A stretch of DNA of 64,000 nucleotides from Sphagnum compactum (GCA_965153455.1 OZ234504.1:248001-312000); one strand, 5' to 3'. Positions 1 through 11,390 are shown, counted from the first letter of the stretch. The notes: a model not told the origin generated them from the letters alone. A program made the numbers and translations.

Positions 1-220
1 ACAAAAGAGGACAGGAGGAGAAGAACTAGACACAAAGGGAAAAACACCTTATCTGGAAAGAACCATGACTTTAGAAGAAGATAAACCTTGCTTCAGAAAA
101 AACACCAACCTTAACAAGTAGCTGGAGGGGCCCAATGCTCCCTCCCAAATGAGGTCTAGAATGGTCCAGTTTACAGAGACAGACAATGTCACAATGAGTT
201 CAAAGGGGTGTAAAAAGTAC

Positions 221-1958
221 CAAGGCCCGTTTTTTGATCCAACTCATCCTCAAGTGAGAGCTCGTGTGTTATCTGATCTTCTTGTTCTACAAGATCCAGC
301 TCTGGTGTCACTGCAGGAAAGCCCTGCACAACAGCTAACATTTCTCAGCACAAGCTACAGTACATACTAGAGCTCACAAAACCCTACTTCTGAAGCTGTC
401 CCTTGAAATTAAGAAATTCATTGTAAGGTAACATGGAAAAATTATTACAGGGAAGTTGGAAGAGATTCATCACTCTGAAGTGAGACTTTAGGACAGCAAT
501 GAAATCTACCTGGAACCGGGTCTTGCGAATTGCAAATAACCCCTCAATCATGAATTGTACACGCTTGTCAATTTCTCCTTCATGCAGAATCCCACGAAAC
601 CGCTCAAATATCCTGCATCCAGGAACCAGTTCATCCTGTTTTATTGACCCTCTGTTGTCCCCTTCTCAATTGCAGGCACAAACACTTACCCTCATTGAAA
701 TAATATAGAAATATATGAAGAAAAGTGCAGCTACGAACCATGTAAGCCTTGTGGAGAAAGGTCCTGAAGAATGGCTCCACATTCCTTAACAAACCCCACT
801 GCCACCTACATTTCCAGAAGCAGCTCATATGATCAGCATTCACACACGCATGTTTCTGCCTTTACCTGTCCAGATCTAGGAATCAACAAAGTGAAGGGAG
901 CTTGAAAAGCAGTTCGAGAGGAGGAACACAGATAGAGAAAGTAAGAACTTTGAAATGAACTGATTCTCATATCCTGAATGATAACAGTTGGAAATTAGAT
1001 TCGAGGCAAACAGCGGGCTACATAACTTTCATCAGGAGGAGATGTCAACATGAAATTTCAGTACTTCAAAACAAAGCTCCCTAGAACCAACGAATCCCAA
1101 TGCTATGTAAGATGCACAAGTTTGGGGGATCAGAGTAGAAGTGTGATCACAACTGACCTCGACACTGTCATCTGTGGGCTTAACCAAAAGAATTGTAAGC
1201 AGCTCAAGTGCAAGGATCTCATGTGCCACCTGCTGATTGACTAAGTGGGCTATGAACTTAGCAGCTGCCAATAAAACAGGCTGCGCCCCGCAACCCACAT
1301 TACTCACATTCAGTAGAAACCAAAACAAATGAATTCAAGGACAGAAAAACCCAAAACTTAGACTCAGAGCTTCAAGGAACTACTACAAACAGATTTTCCT
1401 TGAAACCCTGTGAACAAGTGTCAAGCGGCAAACCTTATCATTCCGCTTGAATGCTCGCCGAAGCTGCAAGATGATCCGCTTCAACAGAAGCTCCCCCAAG
1501 TCGGGAAACTTAGTATTCACGCAAGCAACAACGGCAGCAAAAACGTGGGTGAACGTTGGAGAAGCCATCTGGGCCTTCATGCAGGAGCGAGCAAACAAGC
1601 CTCGTCCACGCATCAAATTCTCCCCAAAAAGTTCTCGTAATATGTTTGGGATGTTCCCTGCATTCACTTTATTGATTGATCCATTGATTGATTTCCTGAG
1701 TGCATCCCAAGTCATTCGCTGGTAATTTGGGGAGCTCTTGTCCTTCACATCCCTCATGAGTTGTGCCAGCTTGAAGGGAGGAACATACACACCTCCACTT
1801 CTTCCTGCAGCTTGCTCAATGGGCTTCTCGGCTGCTCTCTCCCCTATCGCACCTTCCACCAGCCTCTCAGACCTTATTACACCACCTTTGTCCATCTTTG
1901 GTTTGGTACAAAGAATCTCCTCCTTTTCCTTCAACGGTTTCACGCAGTTTATGATCAC
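221..1958 (-). CDS. CWC22: CWC22-like pre-mRNA splicing factor, partial (MIF4G region, five exons)
   Basis: CWC22 is a spliceosome component that recruits eIF4A3 to deposit the exon junction complex in the nucleus. Minus-strand exons read in order: 1958-1434 ([14 protein letters not shown], then [15 protein letters not shown] and [15 protein letters not shown]), 1280-1158 ([17 protein letters not shown] to PTDDSVE), 805-739 ([20 protein letters not shown]), 612-510 ([17 protein letters not shown]) and 323-221 ([17 protein letters not shown]). All borders fit AG/GT. This is the MIF4G domain; the MA3 domain would lie beyond the left edge. The phases of exons 805-739 and 612-510 do not fit: one base is missing at the junction, so this is either a sequencing error or a decayed copy. 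The start is unresolved. Family identity is seen clearly; the functional state is uncertain. Confidence 0.82.
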
Positions 1959-1978
1959 GGATAATGGACTTACGCGTT

Positions 1979-2275
1979 CTACTCGGGCACGAGTTTGTAT
2001 CCCTCCATGTCTGTTGGTCCATTCTCTTGAACGCCACTTCGGTCCCTCTTCCTGCCGATTCTGTGATCTTCCCGACGACTATCACTTTCCCTCTTTCGCT
2101 CAGTCCGAGCGCCATCCTCTTCCTCTTTCATGTTCTCTATTTTCCGCTGGATTGTATGCCTACTGTAACCCTCATCACCATCCTTGCCTCTCCTCCGTCG
2201 TCTACGGTCATAATCTCGAGCGTCATGAGATCCATCTCTGTCATACCCAGGGTTCCTCCACACAACCGTACCCAT
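1979..2275 (-). CDS. Arg/Glu/Asp-rich ORF, possible N-terminus of the CWC22-like gene
   Basis: A 98-residue minus-strand ORF directly upstream of the CWC22 MIF4G exon, rich in R, D, E and K (RRRRRRGKDGDEG, then a KIENMKEEEDGARTERKR stretch). Charged RS/RE/RD-rich leaders are usual at the N-terminus of plant CWC22. It lies in a different frame from the exon that ends at 1434 and closes on a TAG at about 1981. Joining would need a short unrecognised intron or a frameshift. A GTAAGT donor-like site sits just after the stop. It could equally be 5' UTR. Confidence 0.4.
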   Translation of the reverse strand: MGTVVWRNPGYDRDGSHDARDYDRRRRRRGKDGDEGYSRHTIQRKIENMKEEEDGARTERKRESDSRREDHRIGRKRDRSGVQENGPTDMEGYKLVPE

Positions 2276-2279
2276 AGCT

Positions 2280-2600
2280 CCTGAAACTTGGAGTACTCAG
2301 AGTGGCTTCACCAGTGCGATCCCGATCCCGCAACAGACAAAACCAAGAAGTCCCGCAACCCTCCGACCAAAATCCCTCACAATCGGCTACAGCAAAAAAG
2401 AAAACTACACAAAGATTTTGAAACTGGCAACCAAAAAAATTAAAAAAACATCCACAATACACAAACAAAAAAGAAAAGATTGCAATTCCCGCAAGGAACC
2501 CTTCCTTTCTTCCTTCCTCTTGATTCTCGTCTTCTTTCGACCAAAATCCCTCACAATCGGCTAAACCCTAAAAATGAATTGGGTGATCAAGACAGTTAGG
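2280..2600 (-). promoter_or_regulatory. 5' flank of CWC22-like gene with telo-box and short direct repeat
   Basis: A 26-base segment (cgaccaaaatccc...) occurs at about 2367 and again at about 2538, 171 bases apart. The second copy runs into AAACCCTAAA, a telo-box typical of promoters of plant housekeeping and translation/splicing genes. The region is AC-rich with no convincing ORF. The promoter role is inferred from position and motif only. Confidence 0.4.
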
Positions 2601-3194
2601 AATAGAAATTTCTCTTGGAGGACAAAAATGGGTGACACCTACACCAATTAGGAAAAGAAAATCTCTGCTGAGGAAATAACTTGAATGATGAGATAATGCA
2701 GCAGCATGTGTACCCAAGAGATCCACCGGCCCGCCCCACCCCACTCTTTCCAAGGCTCCTCCTCCTCTCCGCACAAGATCAAAAGGAAAAAAAACTAACA
2801 GCCAAAGCAACATTAGTAGAAGAAAGAAGAGAAGGAGGAGGAAGAAGGAAAAGACAAAACAAAAGAAGAAAGAAGAAGATAAGAAGTTGGTGCAAGTGAT
2901 GATGATGATGAAGGCAAAGGAGGTTTTTTGACACAAAGGGGTGTGTCACACTGTGGCCTTGCCATTTACATGAAAAAGTATCTTAAGGCAAAAGAAGAAT
3001 TATGGAAACTCAAATATTTCACCATGCAAAAATATAATCTTCAAAAAATCCTCTAAAAGAAACAAAAATCTTTCAAGATATTGTAACTTTATAACTAATC
3101 TCAAGTTTCAACACAAGCCAAAAATATCATCTTCCAAAAATCCTCCTATAAAAATAGTCCTATCACTTAGGCACCAAAATCCCTTAACCTACTA
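2600..3194. other. No gene seen; purine-rich tract
   Basis: A GA-rich tract at 2790-2885 (repeated gaagaagg-like words) gives spurious low-complexity ORFs on both strands. The rest is AT-rich, with no conserved protein or structure recognised. Confidence 0.5.
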
Positions 3195-3425
3195 CTTGTT
3201 TGAACCCCGTGCCTAATGCACAGGCGTGTGTGCATTTGACGGTACATATTACAAAATTACAATTGCAAACTACATTTCCAAAACCTCTTTATATACGACA
3301 TTTCGCATGTATCCATCGGGACCCTGGCTGCTGAAAATCTTGATATTTGCACTGCTTGTGGCCTGTGAAATAGCAACATACAGCTGACCATGGGAATAGA
3401 CCCATGGGAATCCCTCACAATGGTT
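3195..3425 (-). mobile_element. Helitron 3' end: helicase C-terminus plus terminal hairpin
   Basis: The minus strand from about 3425 reads VYSHGQLYVAISQATS, then ANIKIFSSQGPDGYMRN and VVYKEVLE. This is the conserved C-terminus of PIF1-type helicases of plant Helitrons (usual form HGQLYVALSRVTS ... NVVYKE). About 50 bases after the coding remnant a short hairpin (arms GTGC/GCAC around 3206-3222) and a decayed CTAGT-like end (AAGTAGT, about 3195) match the order expected at a Helitron 3' terminus. The upstream Rep/helicase is absent, so this is a 3' fragment. Confidence 0.62.
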
Positions 3426-3552
3426 TGCCAAAAAATGCAGGCAACTTTTTTTCGGCCATAATTTTTTTATTACAGTTCAATGGATGCCAGAGCAAGCAGC
3501 TGTTAAGCTCACTTTTATTAGATATTGGCAATTTCAAGGCTTGCATTTGCCA

Positions 3553-4095
3553 TCTTATATATTAATTGCCTTAATCTGTCTGTCAGTCCTACCTACCACC
3601 CTACCCTAGACCGGACCGAACCGGGCCCCGGAGGCACAAGTGTGAACAAGAGTTCAACTATGGGCCGTCTGGGTTTAATCAGAAACGGTTTCTAAAAGCC
3701 ATCTGGACCAATCATCATGATTGGCAAATAAAAAACAGGGAGCAGCAGTTAGATCAAATCCATTACACTCTTCCCTAACAGGTGTTGCCTTTTAGGAGCA
3801 TCTGCGAACTGTGCAAAAATGCTGGGCCAGAAACATGTTGCTGAGCCAAACTGCCATGATTTGAATTTTCATTCTTCAACCAAATTTAATGTGCAGGGTC
3901 ACATACTGAACACCGCTGGGGATGCACCGCTTAGAATGAAAAAATGTTTTCTGTCCTTATACCATCCATCCTGCATGGTAGGTAGGCAGATGGGTTACCA
4001 CACTGTTTCCTAAACACTTACCTTTCATCTTTCATGGGTGCACTGGTGGGTGCTGGTTCAGTGTGGCATCAGTGCCGCACGGGTTACCACACTAG
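3553..4095 (+). mobile_element. Non-autonomous Helitron, 543 bp, apparently complete
   Basis: It starts TCTTATATATTAATTGCC (TC plus AT-rich start typical of plant Helitrons) and ends CTAG at 4092-4095. A 3' hairpin GTGTGGCA-TCAG-TGCCGCAC (8-bp stem, one G-T pair) lies 11 bases before CTAG. The base before is A (3552) and the base after is T (4096), the A/T target in which Helitrons insert without duplication. There is no coding capacity inside, so it would depend on a Rep-helicase in trans. It sits between two helicase remnants. Confidence 0.8.
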
Positions 4096-4387
4096 TAATA
4101 ATAATGGCAATGGATGTCAGTTGCCATTTTAGCACACAAACTTAATAGATATATTGAAAATTCCAGTGATCAGATTGCCCAGAAAAACAATTTTGCCAAT
4201 AATAATAATATGCTGGATGCCAAAGGTCTTATTATGATGCATGTGAAAATTGGCTGCACCAGAAACCCTAACCATTATGAACAGGGTCTGGATACTGGAA
4301 CTTATCAACATACAAAAACAAAGAAATAATTTTCAACAGTTTGATACCTACTTAATAAGTAACTTACTACTTACTTACAAGTTGAAC

Positions 4388-4456
4388 AACGTTGGGGGTA
4401 TATTTGCCGTCTCCGGTCTATTCCCATGGTCAGCTGTATGTTGCTATTTCACAATT
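4388..4456 (+). pseudogene. Helitron PIF1-type helicase fragment
   Basis: The plus strand reads GVYLPSPVYSHGQLYVAISQ, the same helicase C-terminal motif found on the minus strand at 3425. It stops being recognisable right after SQF. Seen: the short motif only, without upstream domains. It is likely debris of a second Helitron in the opposite direction. Confidence 0.6.
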
Positions 4457-4459
4457 TAG

Positions 4460-5855
4460 TTTTACACTGAAATCCCATAGTATGCATGCTTTTAGGTTTG
4501 GTGGTAATTATACAAGTCCAAAATGCTGAAAGTTAAGTGCCCATCGATGTCAGAATTTTGGGAACTCAAAACACTTGTCCAGGTTATGTTTAAGGTCTAT
4601 TATTTCTTTGTTTTTGTCAGACAGGTGATTCATCAATCATTTATTTATCTATGCTTAGCAACAACTTTAATGCTTACTATGAATCACCTAAGTTGTCAAA
4701 TAAAGTGGAGTCCTTGTTCCTTCCAATCAAGAATTGTGACGAGGAAATGAAATTGTGCAATACTTTTTTTATTTTATAATGAGATCTTTTCATCGAGACG
4801 TTTTAGTGCGATGATGTGTCATTGTTGTCAAATATTTTTATTTCAACATAATAGAGTAATCTGTAAAGTCATCATGTCTTCACCTGCTCTTTCACCCCCC
4901 CTATCCCCTCTTTCAGTGGTATCTGCAAAGTAAGGAAATTTTATTATAAATGTTGAAACTCAGCATTTAATGCACAAGGTTCAAGCCTAATTATAGTAGT
5001 TATACAGGTAGGAGCATGAAAAATATATGTAGCAGCACTGGAGGCGCTCAGGAAAAAGGACAGACAGGGTGAAACTTGGTTTACCACCAAAATTGGTGAA
5101 AAAATTAGTTTAGGTCCTAGTTATTTAGTTCTGTAAAATCCTCATGTTTGATGGCCTATTATGTCGAAACTGGCCGTTCTTGTCCTGTAATCATGTGACT
5201 TTACGGATAACTCTACTAGGAAGCCAAAATTTTCAAAACTTATTAATTTTACTCCCAAACTCAAATTTTGAAAAATTATTATTCAGCACTCAGACCATAT
5301 AAGACACTATGGGTAGTGATGTTGTGTTGGGTAACAAATAGTGATTCGGATACCATAAACAAAATTCTTATTAGTCCTATCGCTCACGAATAACATGTCC
5401 GTGTCCACTTCAACAGATGGACTTCAAGTTGAACTTTTAATTCTTAATGTAATCATCTTAAGACAGCAAAAGAACACATTTGTTTGAACTCAGAGATTAG
5501 CTCCTTTGTCTCTGGATCAAAGTATCATCAACCAACTCTAGCAAAACATCTTGAATTAGAAAAGGTTTGTCACAGGTTTTGGGACAAAGATATGTGGTGT
5601 ACCCAGGACATTCATGTTTTATCACCTTACTCAGGAAAACGTTAAAATGCCAATGATCAGAATTTGGGATTTAGGTGCGATTTAGGAGTTACAAGTTACA
5701 ACACTAGAAAAGGCAGAGCCCAAACTGATTGAGCATCAAACACAGGAAGGAGGATGAAGGAAATTTAGTCCTTAAGAACAAGAGCTATATTGTATACAAT
5801 ACATGCATGAGATACATACATTCCTTTGAATCTCAGGTTGCAAGAAATATGTCCT
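4460..5855. other. No gene seen
   Basis: AT-rich intergenic DNA. All ORFs are under 80 codons and resemble no family I know. No repeats beyond short A/T runs. Confidence 0.5.
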
Positions 5856-5857
5856 CA

Positions 5858-6143
5858 AGAAGAATTCCAGAAATTGGTTCAACAAATGATCTGGCGCATT
5901 AGGAATGCACTCTCAACCATTGCATCAATGCCAAAAGCAGAGTGTACAAGATCATGTTGTGAATCTTCTTCTTTGGTTGGAAGACGACCCCATCCTCATT
6001 CAGAAGAACTAGGAACTGGTTCACCAAATGATCTTGTGCACCAAAAATTCCATCTCAACTAATGCATCGATTGCAGAAGCAGAATGTATAAGATCATTTT
6101 TATGAATTTACTTCTTTGGTAAACACTACCTTCTCATTCAGAA
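5858..6143 (+). repeat. Diverged tandem duplication, about 142-bp unit, two copies
   Basis: Two adjacent copies share the order: gaagaa-c-aga-ttggttcaacaaatgatct, tctcaac-a-tgcatc, gcagaagcagaatgta, caagatcat, cttctttggt and cattcagaagaa. Copy 1 is 5858-6000 and copy 2 is 6001-6143. Copy 1 lies within a 78-codon ORF that the duplication accounts for; no protein family recognised. Confidence 0.6.
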
Positions 6144-6401
6144 GAACCAGAAATAACCTCTAGATGTAAAAAAAAATCCAAAAAGAAACTTAAGTTCAAT
6201 CTTTTGTTTTCATATGATTGTCTTTAATTACATGGTCCTAATAACCTTTGGAGGTGAAGCATTCATTTGCAAAATGCCCTCCCTTGAGGTGGACTCATGT
6301 GATGGGCCCTCCTACTTGTACAAAGTGAAATTACAATTTTGGAATTCCCTTTGTGCAAGCGGGAAGGCCTGACGTAGAGGCCTAGCTCATTTTGTCAAGG
6401 G

Positions 6402-6570
6402 GGTAAAGCCCTAGGAGCAGCAAATTTTATTTTATTTTTGACAAAATTTCACATCTACGGTAAAGCCCTAAGAGCAACAAATTTTATTTTACTTTTGACA
6501 AAATTTCACATCTAGGGTAAAGCCCTAGGAGCAACAAATTTTATTTTATTTTTGACAAAATTTCACATCT
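6402..6570 (+). repeat. 57-bp tandem repeat, three copies
   Basis: Units start at 6402, 6459 and 6516, each beginning ggtaaagccctaggagcaac and ending tttcacatct, with only a few substitutions between units. A homopolymer-rich stretch follows (A run, then a G run at about 6600). No coding role seen. Confidence 0.9.
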
Positions 6571-6574
6571 TGGT

Positions 6575-7522
6575 GACAAAAAAAAAGAAGGTGCGAGAGG
6601 GGGGGGGAGCAAGGGGGTTTCACAAGTTGCATAAAGGTTTTTTTATAGGAAAAATGGGCCCATGTTACCATATTTTAGATTGTAGGTCATAGCATATGAA
6701 TGGCCTTTGGATTTGGGTTCTTTTTGAAGGGTTTTTTCATTACCATTCAGAAAAACACCTATTGAAGTTTTCGAAACTAAAATTGTCAAAGTTTGTTCAA
6801 CAATTGGATTCATGCTTTTCATTGTCCTTCCCCTCATACAACTGAATTTTAGTATAAAGGTGAAAAGGGAAAATGGTACACATGATGAAAGAAGAGGGAG
6901 GGAGGTAGGTAGGAGAGAAAAGTATGCATGGATGATGAGATGGTCAACCACCCCCATGTGAACATGGGCAAGAATGTCGGTCATTTGCTTTTCGTCGTCA
7001 TCAGTGACAGGGGCAAGCAACTTATGCAGGTCAACGATTAAAACGCGACCATTCTCATTATATTCCCATGCATCGTATTCACCGGCCCATAAAAACTTTA
7101 GGATGTGAGATCAAACATGCGAGGGCATGTCCAGAAGGTTTGTAGCTTTGGATTTTCCCATTTGTAAAAAACACGATTATGAGACAGAAAACATTTTGAA
7201 ACAAATGGACATAAAATTGACGCATCTTGCAAGAACATAAACGCCGATAACAAACCAACAACAATCCATGATCAACGCACTGCCATCAAAAGGATTCACG
7301 ATAACAAATAACTAATTACGCACCTTTATAGACACACGAGCTTATGAATTGTGCACAGAGGGAACGAGGGCTATGCGATTCAAGTATATCAACTGCTTGC
7401 CAAAATAACCTTTGCATGAATGATTCAATGAGTCGACCACCCTATGCAATGTTTTATATTGCATTAAATTATCGTGAGGCCTGTTTCATTTAAGGCAAAA
7501 AATCTTGCATTGGCCCACTTGT
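6575..7522. other. No gene seen
   Basis: Low-scoring ORFs on the minus strand only. No recognisable domain, repeat or RNA gene. Confidence 0.5.
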
Positions 7523-8346
7523 AACGATACGTTTGACATCATAGGATTTTCAGAGCTTATTTACTTCGTTTGACATGAGATCTTGGAATTGTGAAGTACA
7601 AGCAAAAAATCTTTTACACAACTTTTTTCAGCTGCGGTTGGTAGAAAATGCTTAGCGTGAGATCATCCATTTTGATTACAACGTTATCTCCACCACGATG
7701 TAAACCTTGCATCTAACATTTTTAGTCGTTGGATTATTTCCAGAGATATCAACATAAATGTTGCCAAGATTTGTTCATAAACATGGCATGCTTTATGTTG
7801 GGCAGAAGGAATAGGACGTAGGAGCCGTGCAAAAGATCTTGCAATCCAGGTTGATCTTTGAATGCGGTTCGTGTCGCAATCTAAATGGTTGTTGTCTCCC
7901 GTGCGAACGACAAATCAAACCAAGGGACGTGGTTAATGATACATTTGAAATCATAGGATTTTCAAAGCTTATTTACTTCGTTTGACATGAGATCTTGGAA
8001 TTGTGAAGGACAAGCAAAAAATCTTTTACACATTTTCTTTCAACTGCAGATGGTAGAAAATGCTTTGCGTGAGATCATCCATTTTGATTACAACATTATC
8101 TCCACCACGTCGTAAATCTTGCATCCAACGTTTTTAGTCGTTGGATTATTTCCAGAGCTATCAACATAAATGTTGTCAAGATTTGTTCATAAACATGGCA
8201 TGCTTTATGTTGGGCAAAAGGAATAGGACGTAGGAGCCGTGCAAAAAATCTTGCAATCCAGGTTGATTTTTGGATGCGGTTCGTGTCGCAATCAAAATGT
8301 TTGTTGGCTCTTGTGCGAACGACAAATCAAACCAAGGGACGTGGTT
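7523..8346 (+). repeat. 412-bp direct tandem duplication
   Basis: Copy 1 (7523-7934) and copy 2 (7935-8346) are collinear and very similar over the full unit, from 'acgatacgtttgacatcat' / 'atgatacatttgaaatcat' to 'caagggacgtggtta'. Differences are scattered substitutions and few indels. No ORF spans a unit, so this looks like a segmental duplication of non-coding or transposon-derived DNA. Confidence 0.9.
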
Positions 8347-9965
8347 ATGTGCAGTCACAAATTAAAGCATAGTTCAGAAGAACTATGGTAGCTACATGTA
8401 CAAAATGTTACAAGTACTATCGATCCAGTTACATATTTGAAAAACCAAAATAAAAGAAAAAAAGAAACCCAACAATATAAAAAAAATAAAAATAAGGTTG
8501 TCAAAAGTTGCAAATACCCAAAAATAGGTTGTAACAAAAAAAAAATCATAAAAAAATCAAATAAACAACAAAAATTGCAAGAAAAAAAAAAGGCGAAAAA
8601 ACTACATTTTATTTGAAAACTTAAACCCCCAAAATTTATAAAACAACCATATAGAATAAACAAAAAATACATAACAAAAAAATAGTTTTTGCAAACATCG
8701 TAAAAAATGAAAACCACCAATGAAATAAAAAATATGAAACCAACATTTCCAACAAGCACAACAAATAAAAATTTATTACTTGAAAAAACAATGTTATCCA
8801 AGGTTTAGGGCATCCTTTTTTTGGGGGGGTTTAGGCCCAGGGTTTAAATTTTCTAAAATTTAATGCAGACTCTTTTGTTTCAAAGGATGTGCATTAGTGG
8901 GACAAAATTACGGTAAAAATATTTTATTATTTTTAATCGGTCTGGAACCTAGATGGAATCAAATCCCGTCTTAAATAAATTTGGGCTCAAATTCTCTTGG
9001 GAAGTCTCTAGGACTGGAGGGTTCATAAATGAATGTCTCATCTCTTAAGGAATTCCTCCACGAAATCAAACACCTTGATGAAATCAATTGCAGCATATTG
9101 GGCATTGTTTGGGAAGGAATTCCCTTATACCAAATGTACCTTTACAAGAAGGGCTTTAGGACAATAAGTCATGGGACAACACAAGTCATGAGAATTCATG
9201 TTGTGGAAGTAGTTTTGGCAGATATTAGAATGGTTTTAAAATTGATGCGTGCAGCTGCTTTGGCATGATTGATGGTTTTCTAAAGCTCCTAACAGGTCTA
9301 AGACCAGCCGGAGGATTTGCCAAAAAAAATTCCAAAAATCGACAATTTAGCAAGCATAAGTCCATCATCACATATTTACACAATCAATTTTCAGCCATTC
9401 TTCAAAAAAAACCAAATGACCTAAAAAAAAAGAATTTTTCTTAATTAGCCTCCTTACTTGCTTACTCACCTACTCACTTACCCACTATCTACTTACTACT
9501 TATGGACCTACCTAAAGTATATCTAAAATTACTTTTTAACCTACCTATATATCTACCTATCTATTTACTTTTCAACCTACCTAAAACTATTCTTCAACCT
9601 ACCTTCAAGCATACCCACCTAGCCAGAACCTATTTACCTAACTCACCTAAAATTGTTTTTTACATTATTTTTTTTCAACTTTTACCAACCTTCCAATTGC
9701 TTCCACAGAAGCCAAGGATGAGTGAGTAAGAGAACCAGCCTATTTTTTGTTGGCTATATATATAGCCAAAAAGCTATATTAGAAATTAAAAGTGCAAAAA
9801 ATCAAATGCTTCTGGAGATTCTCAATAGCCATAATTTGATGAAAAAAATTAAACAAAAGTCGCCGGAGTTCTATAGATGGTCCAAGTAGGTGGCCATAAA
9901 ATATAGAAGGATGTTCTAAAAATTTCCTTTTGTGTTTTTCTTTTAGCCAAATTTGAATGAATCCT
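8347..9965. other. No gene seen; A-rich and TACC-rich stretches
   Basis: 8450-8800 is strongly A-rich and yields a meaningless Phe-rich ORF on the minus strand. 9450-9650 holds a degenerate tetranucleotide-like tract of TACC/TACT words. The 79-codon ORF at 9029-9268 matches no family I know. Confidence 0.5.
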
Positions 9966-9969
9966 TCTT

Positions 9970-10410
9970 GTGGATGGATGGATGGATGGATCCGTACCCA
10001 TTGCAGTCGGCGCCGTTGCAAGCCAGGAAGATCGTGAAGCGGTTGTTCCGGAGACATTTGGTGATAGTTTTGTGAGTGAGGAGCTTGTGATGGAGAACGG
10101 AGGAGAGGGTGGTGGAGCGGAGGAGGAGGAGGAGGAGGAGGAGGAGGAGGAAAATGGGAATCTGAGCAATGGGCAGCTGGTGACGGACGCAGAACTCGAG
10201 GCTCTCTTGTCTGCTGCACCGTCTCTCCCTGAAGAAAGTGCGGGAGTGAAGATCCCTAACGACAAGCGAGAAGAGTCTACTGCAGCGACAACAGCAGCAT
10301 CAGGCGGTACCGCATCCGAAAGGGTGTCTGCAGCTTCTCCTTCGCTGTTGAAGAAGAGGAGCAACGTTAGTAGTAGCTTCAGATCAACAACCCTGAAATT
10401 AGGAAATTAG
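9970..10410 (+). CDS. Acidic low-complexity ORF, unknown; possible 5' exon
   Basis: 146 codons, more GC-rich than the surroundings. It starts in a GATG microsatellite (MDGWMDG) and contains a (GAG/GGA)n tract at about 10118-10152 that encodes a run of 11 Glu, followed by Ser/Ala/Thr-rich sequence. No domain or targeting signal is convincing. It precedes SerRS-like exons, but nothing ties it to that gene. The ORF on the opposite strand (10364-9849) is a shadow of the same composition. It could be an exon of an unrelated gene or chance. Confidence 0.3.
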   Translation: MDGWMDGSVPIAVGAVASQEDREAVVPETFGDSFVSEELVMENGGEGGGAEEEEEEEEEEENGNLSNGQLVTDAELEALLSAAPSLPEESAGVKIPNDKREESTAATTAASGGTASERVSAASPSLLKKRSNVSSSFRSTTLKLGN

Positions 10411-10547
10411 GTTTTAGTGCTTTCTTTTTTGTTGCATTCACAAAGCAGAGAAAATTAGGCTCTAGTGTTTTCTTTTTGTTGCATTTATAAAGCAGAGAAA
10501 TTTAGGTTTTAGTGCTTTCTTGTTTGTTGCATTTACAAAGCTGAGAA
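10404..10547 (+). repeat. About 48-bp tandem repeat, three copies
   Basis: Units begin at about 10404, 10452 and 10500 with aaattagg(t)ttttagtg and run through ctttct-tttgttgcatt to acaaagcagagaa, with small differences. They lie between the acidic ORF and the SerRS-like exons. Confidence 0.85.
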
Positions 10548-10604
10548 AATTAGTTTTTTGTTATTGAATGATGAGTGTTCGAATGGATTGATGGATTTGT
10601 TGTA

Positions 10605-11329
10605 GGCGAGCAGCTGAAGGAGCAGGTGGCAGAGTTAGAGGGAAAGCTAGCAGTGCTATCAGAGAGGTTGCAACGGGAGGGGCAGTGCTCTTGATCTCTT
10701 TGACTTTGAAGCTGCATCTGAGGTTTGTTCTGCATGGCCATACCCTTTTGAATCCAGCTGAATGCCACAGTGGTACATCAAGCCTAGAGACTTTTATTTT
10801 GGGATTCAGCAGTCTATCAAGTTGTTTTCAGCTACCTCTGATCAGTACAGCCAGGATGTAACAGGTTAGTGGAACAAAGTTTTACTAGGTGGAAAATGAG
10901 GCGGTGCTGTTGGAGTTGGCACTCATAAACTGGACACTTTCTTAGCTCATGTCCAAGGGTTTTGTGCCTTTGAGTACTCTGGACCTTGTGCGCTCCACAG
11001 TTGTTGAGAAATGTGGATTCCAACCCCGTGGCCAAAACACCCAGGTTTCTCCCCCTCTTCATTTACCGTTACAAACCTATGTGCTTTCATACTCTGCAAA
11101 TTGCTAGGTCTCCAGTATAATCTGGCTTATCAAAACTCAGGTGCGGGTGATGTTCATTGCAAGTACATTCGGTAGAAGGAACCGATCTTTGTCTAGCAGG
11201 CACTGCAGAGATTCCTCTTGGTGGGATGTATATGGACAGTATGTTACCAGAGGCATCATTACCATTGAAACTTGTTGCATTTTCACATTGTTTTCAAACA
11301 GAAGCTGGTGCTGCAGGTGTTGCAACCAG
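10605..11329 (+). pseudogene. Organellar-type seryl-tRNA synthetase, decayed and truncated
   Basis: SerRS charges tRNA-Ser; the sequence is closest to the plant plastid/mitochondrial form as I recall it. Seen in order: coiled-coil arm (EQLKEQVAELEGKLAVLSER, about 10607), LDLFDFEAASE (about 10690), exon 10889-11044 (ENEAVLLELALINWTLS, a TAG stop at 10943-10945, then [15 protein letters not shown]), and exon 11164-11329 ([20 protein letters not shown] to [17 protein letters not shown]). The stop, a poor acceptor before 11164, and motif 2 FQTEAG where the family has FRTEAG (the ATP-contacting Arg) show it is dead. Everything after GVATR, including motif 3, is missing, and a tandem array begins about 60 bases later. 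Confidence 0.85.
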
Positions 11330-11390
11330 GTTAGTCCTTGCTTGCTTCACAATTCACTTAGAGTTAGAGTGTCCTTTGGCATTCTTTTTG

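Noticed and set aside
9849-10364. Minus-strand Ser/Pro-rich 171-codon ORF
   Set aside because: Opposite-strand shadow of the GA-rich microsatellite and acidic ORF; no conserved motif.
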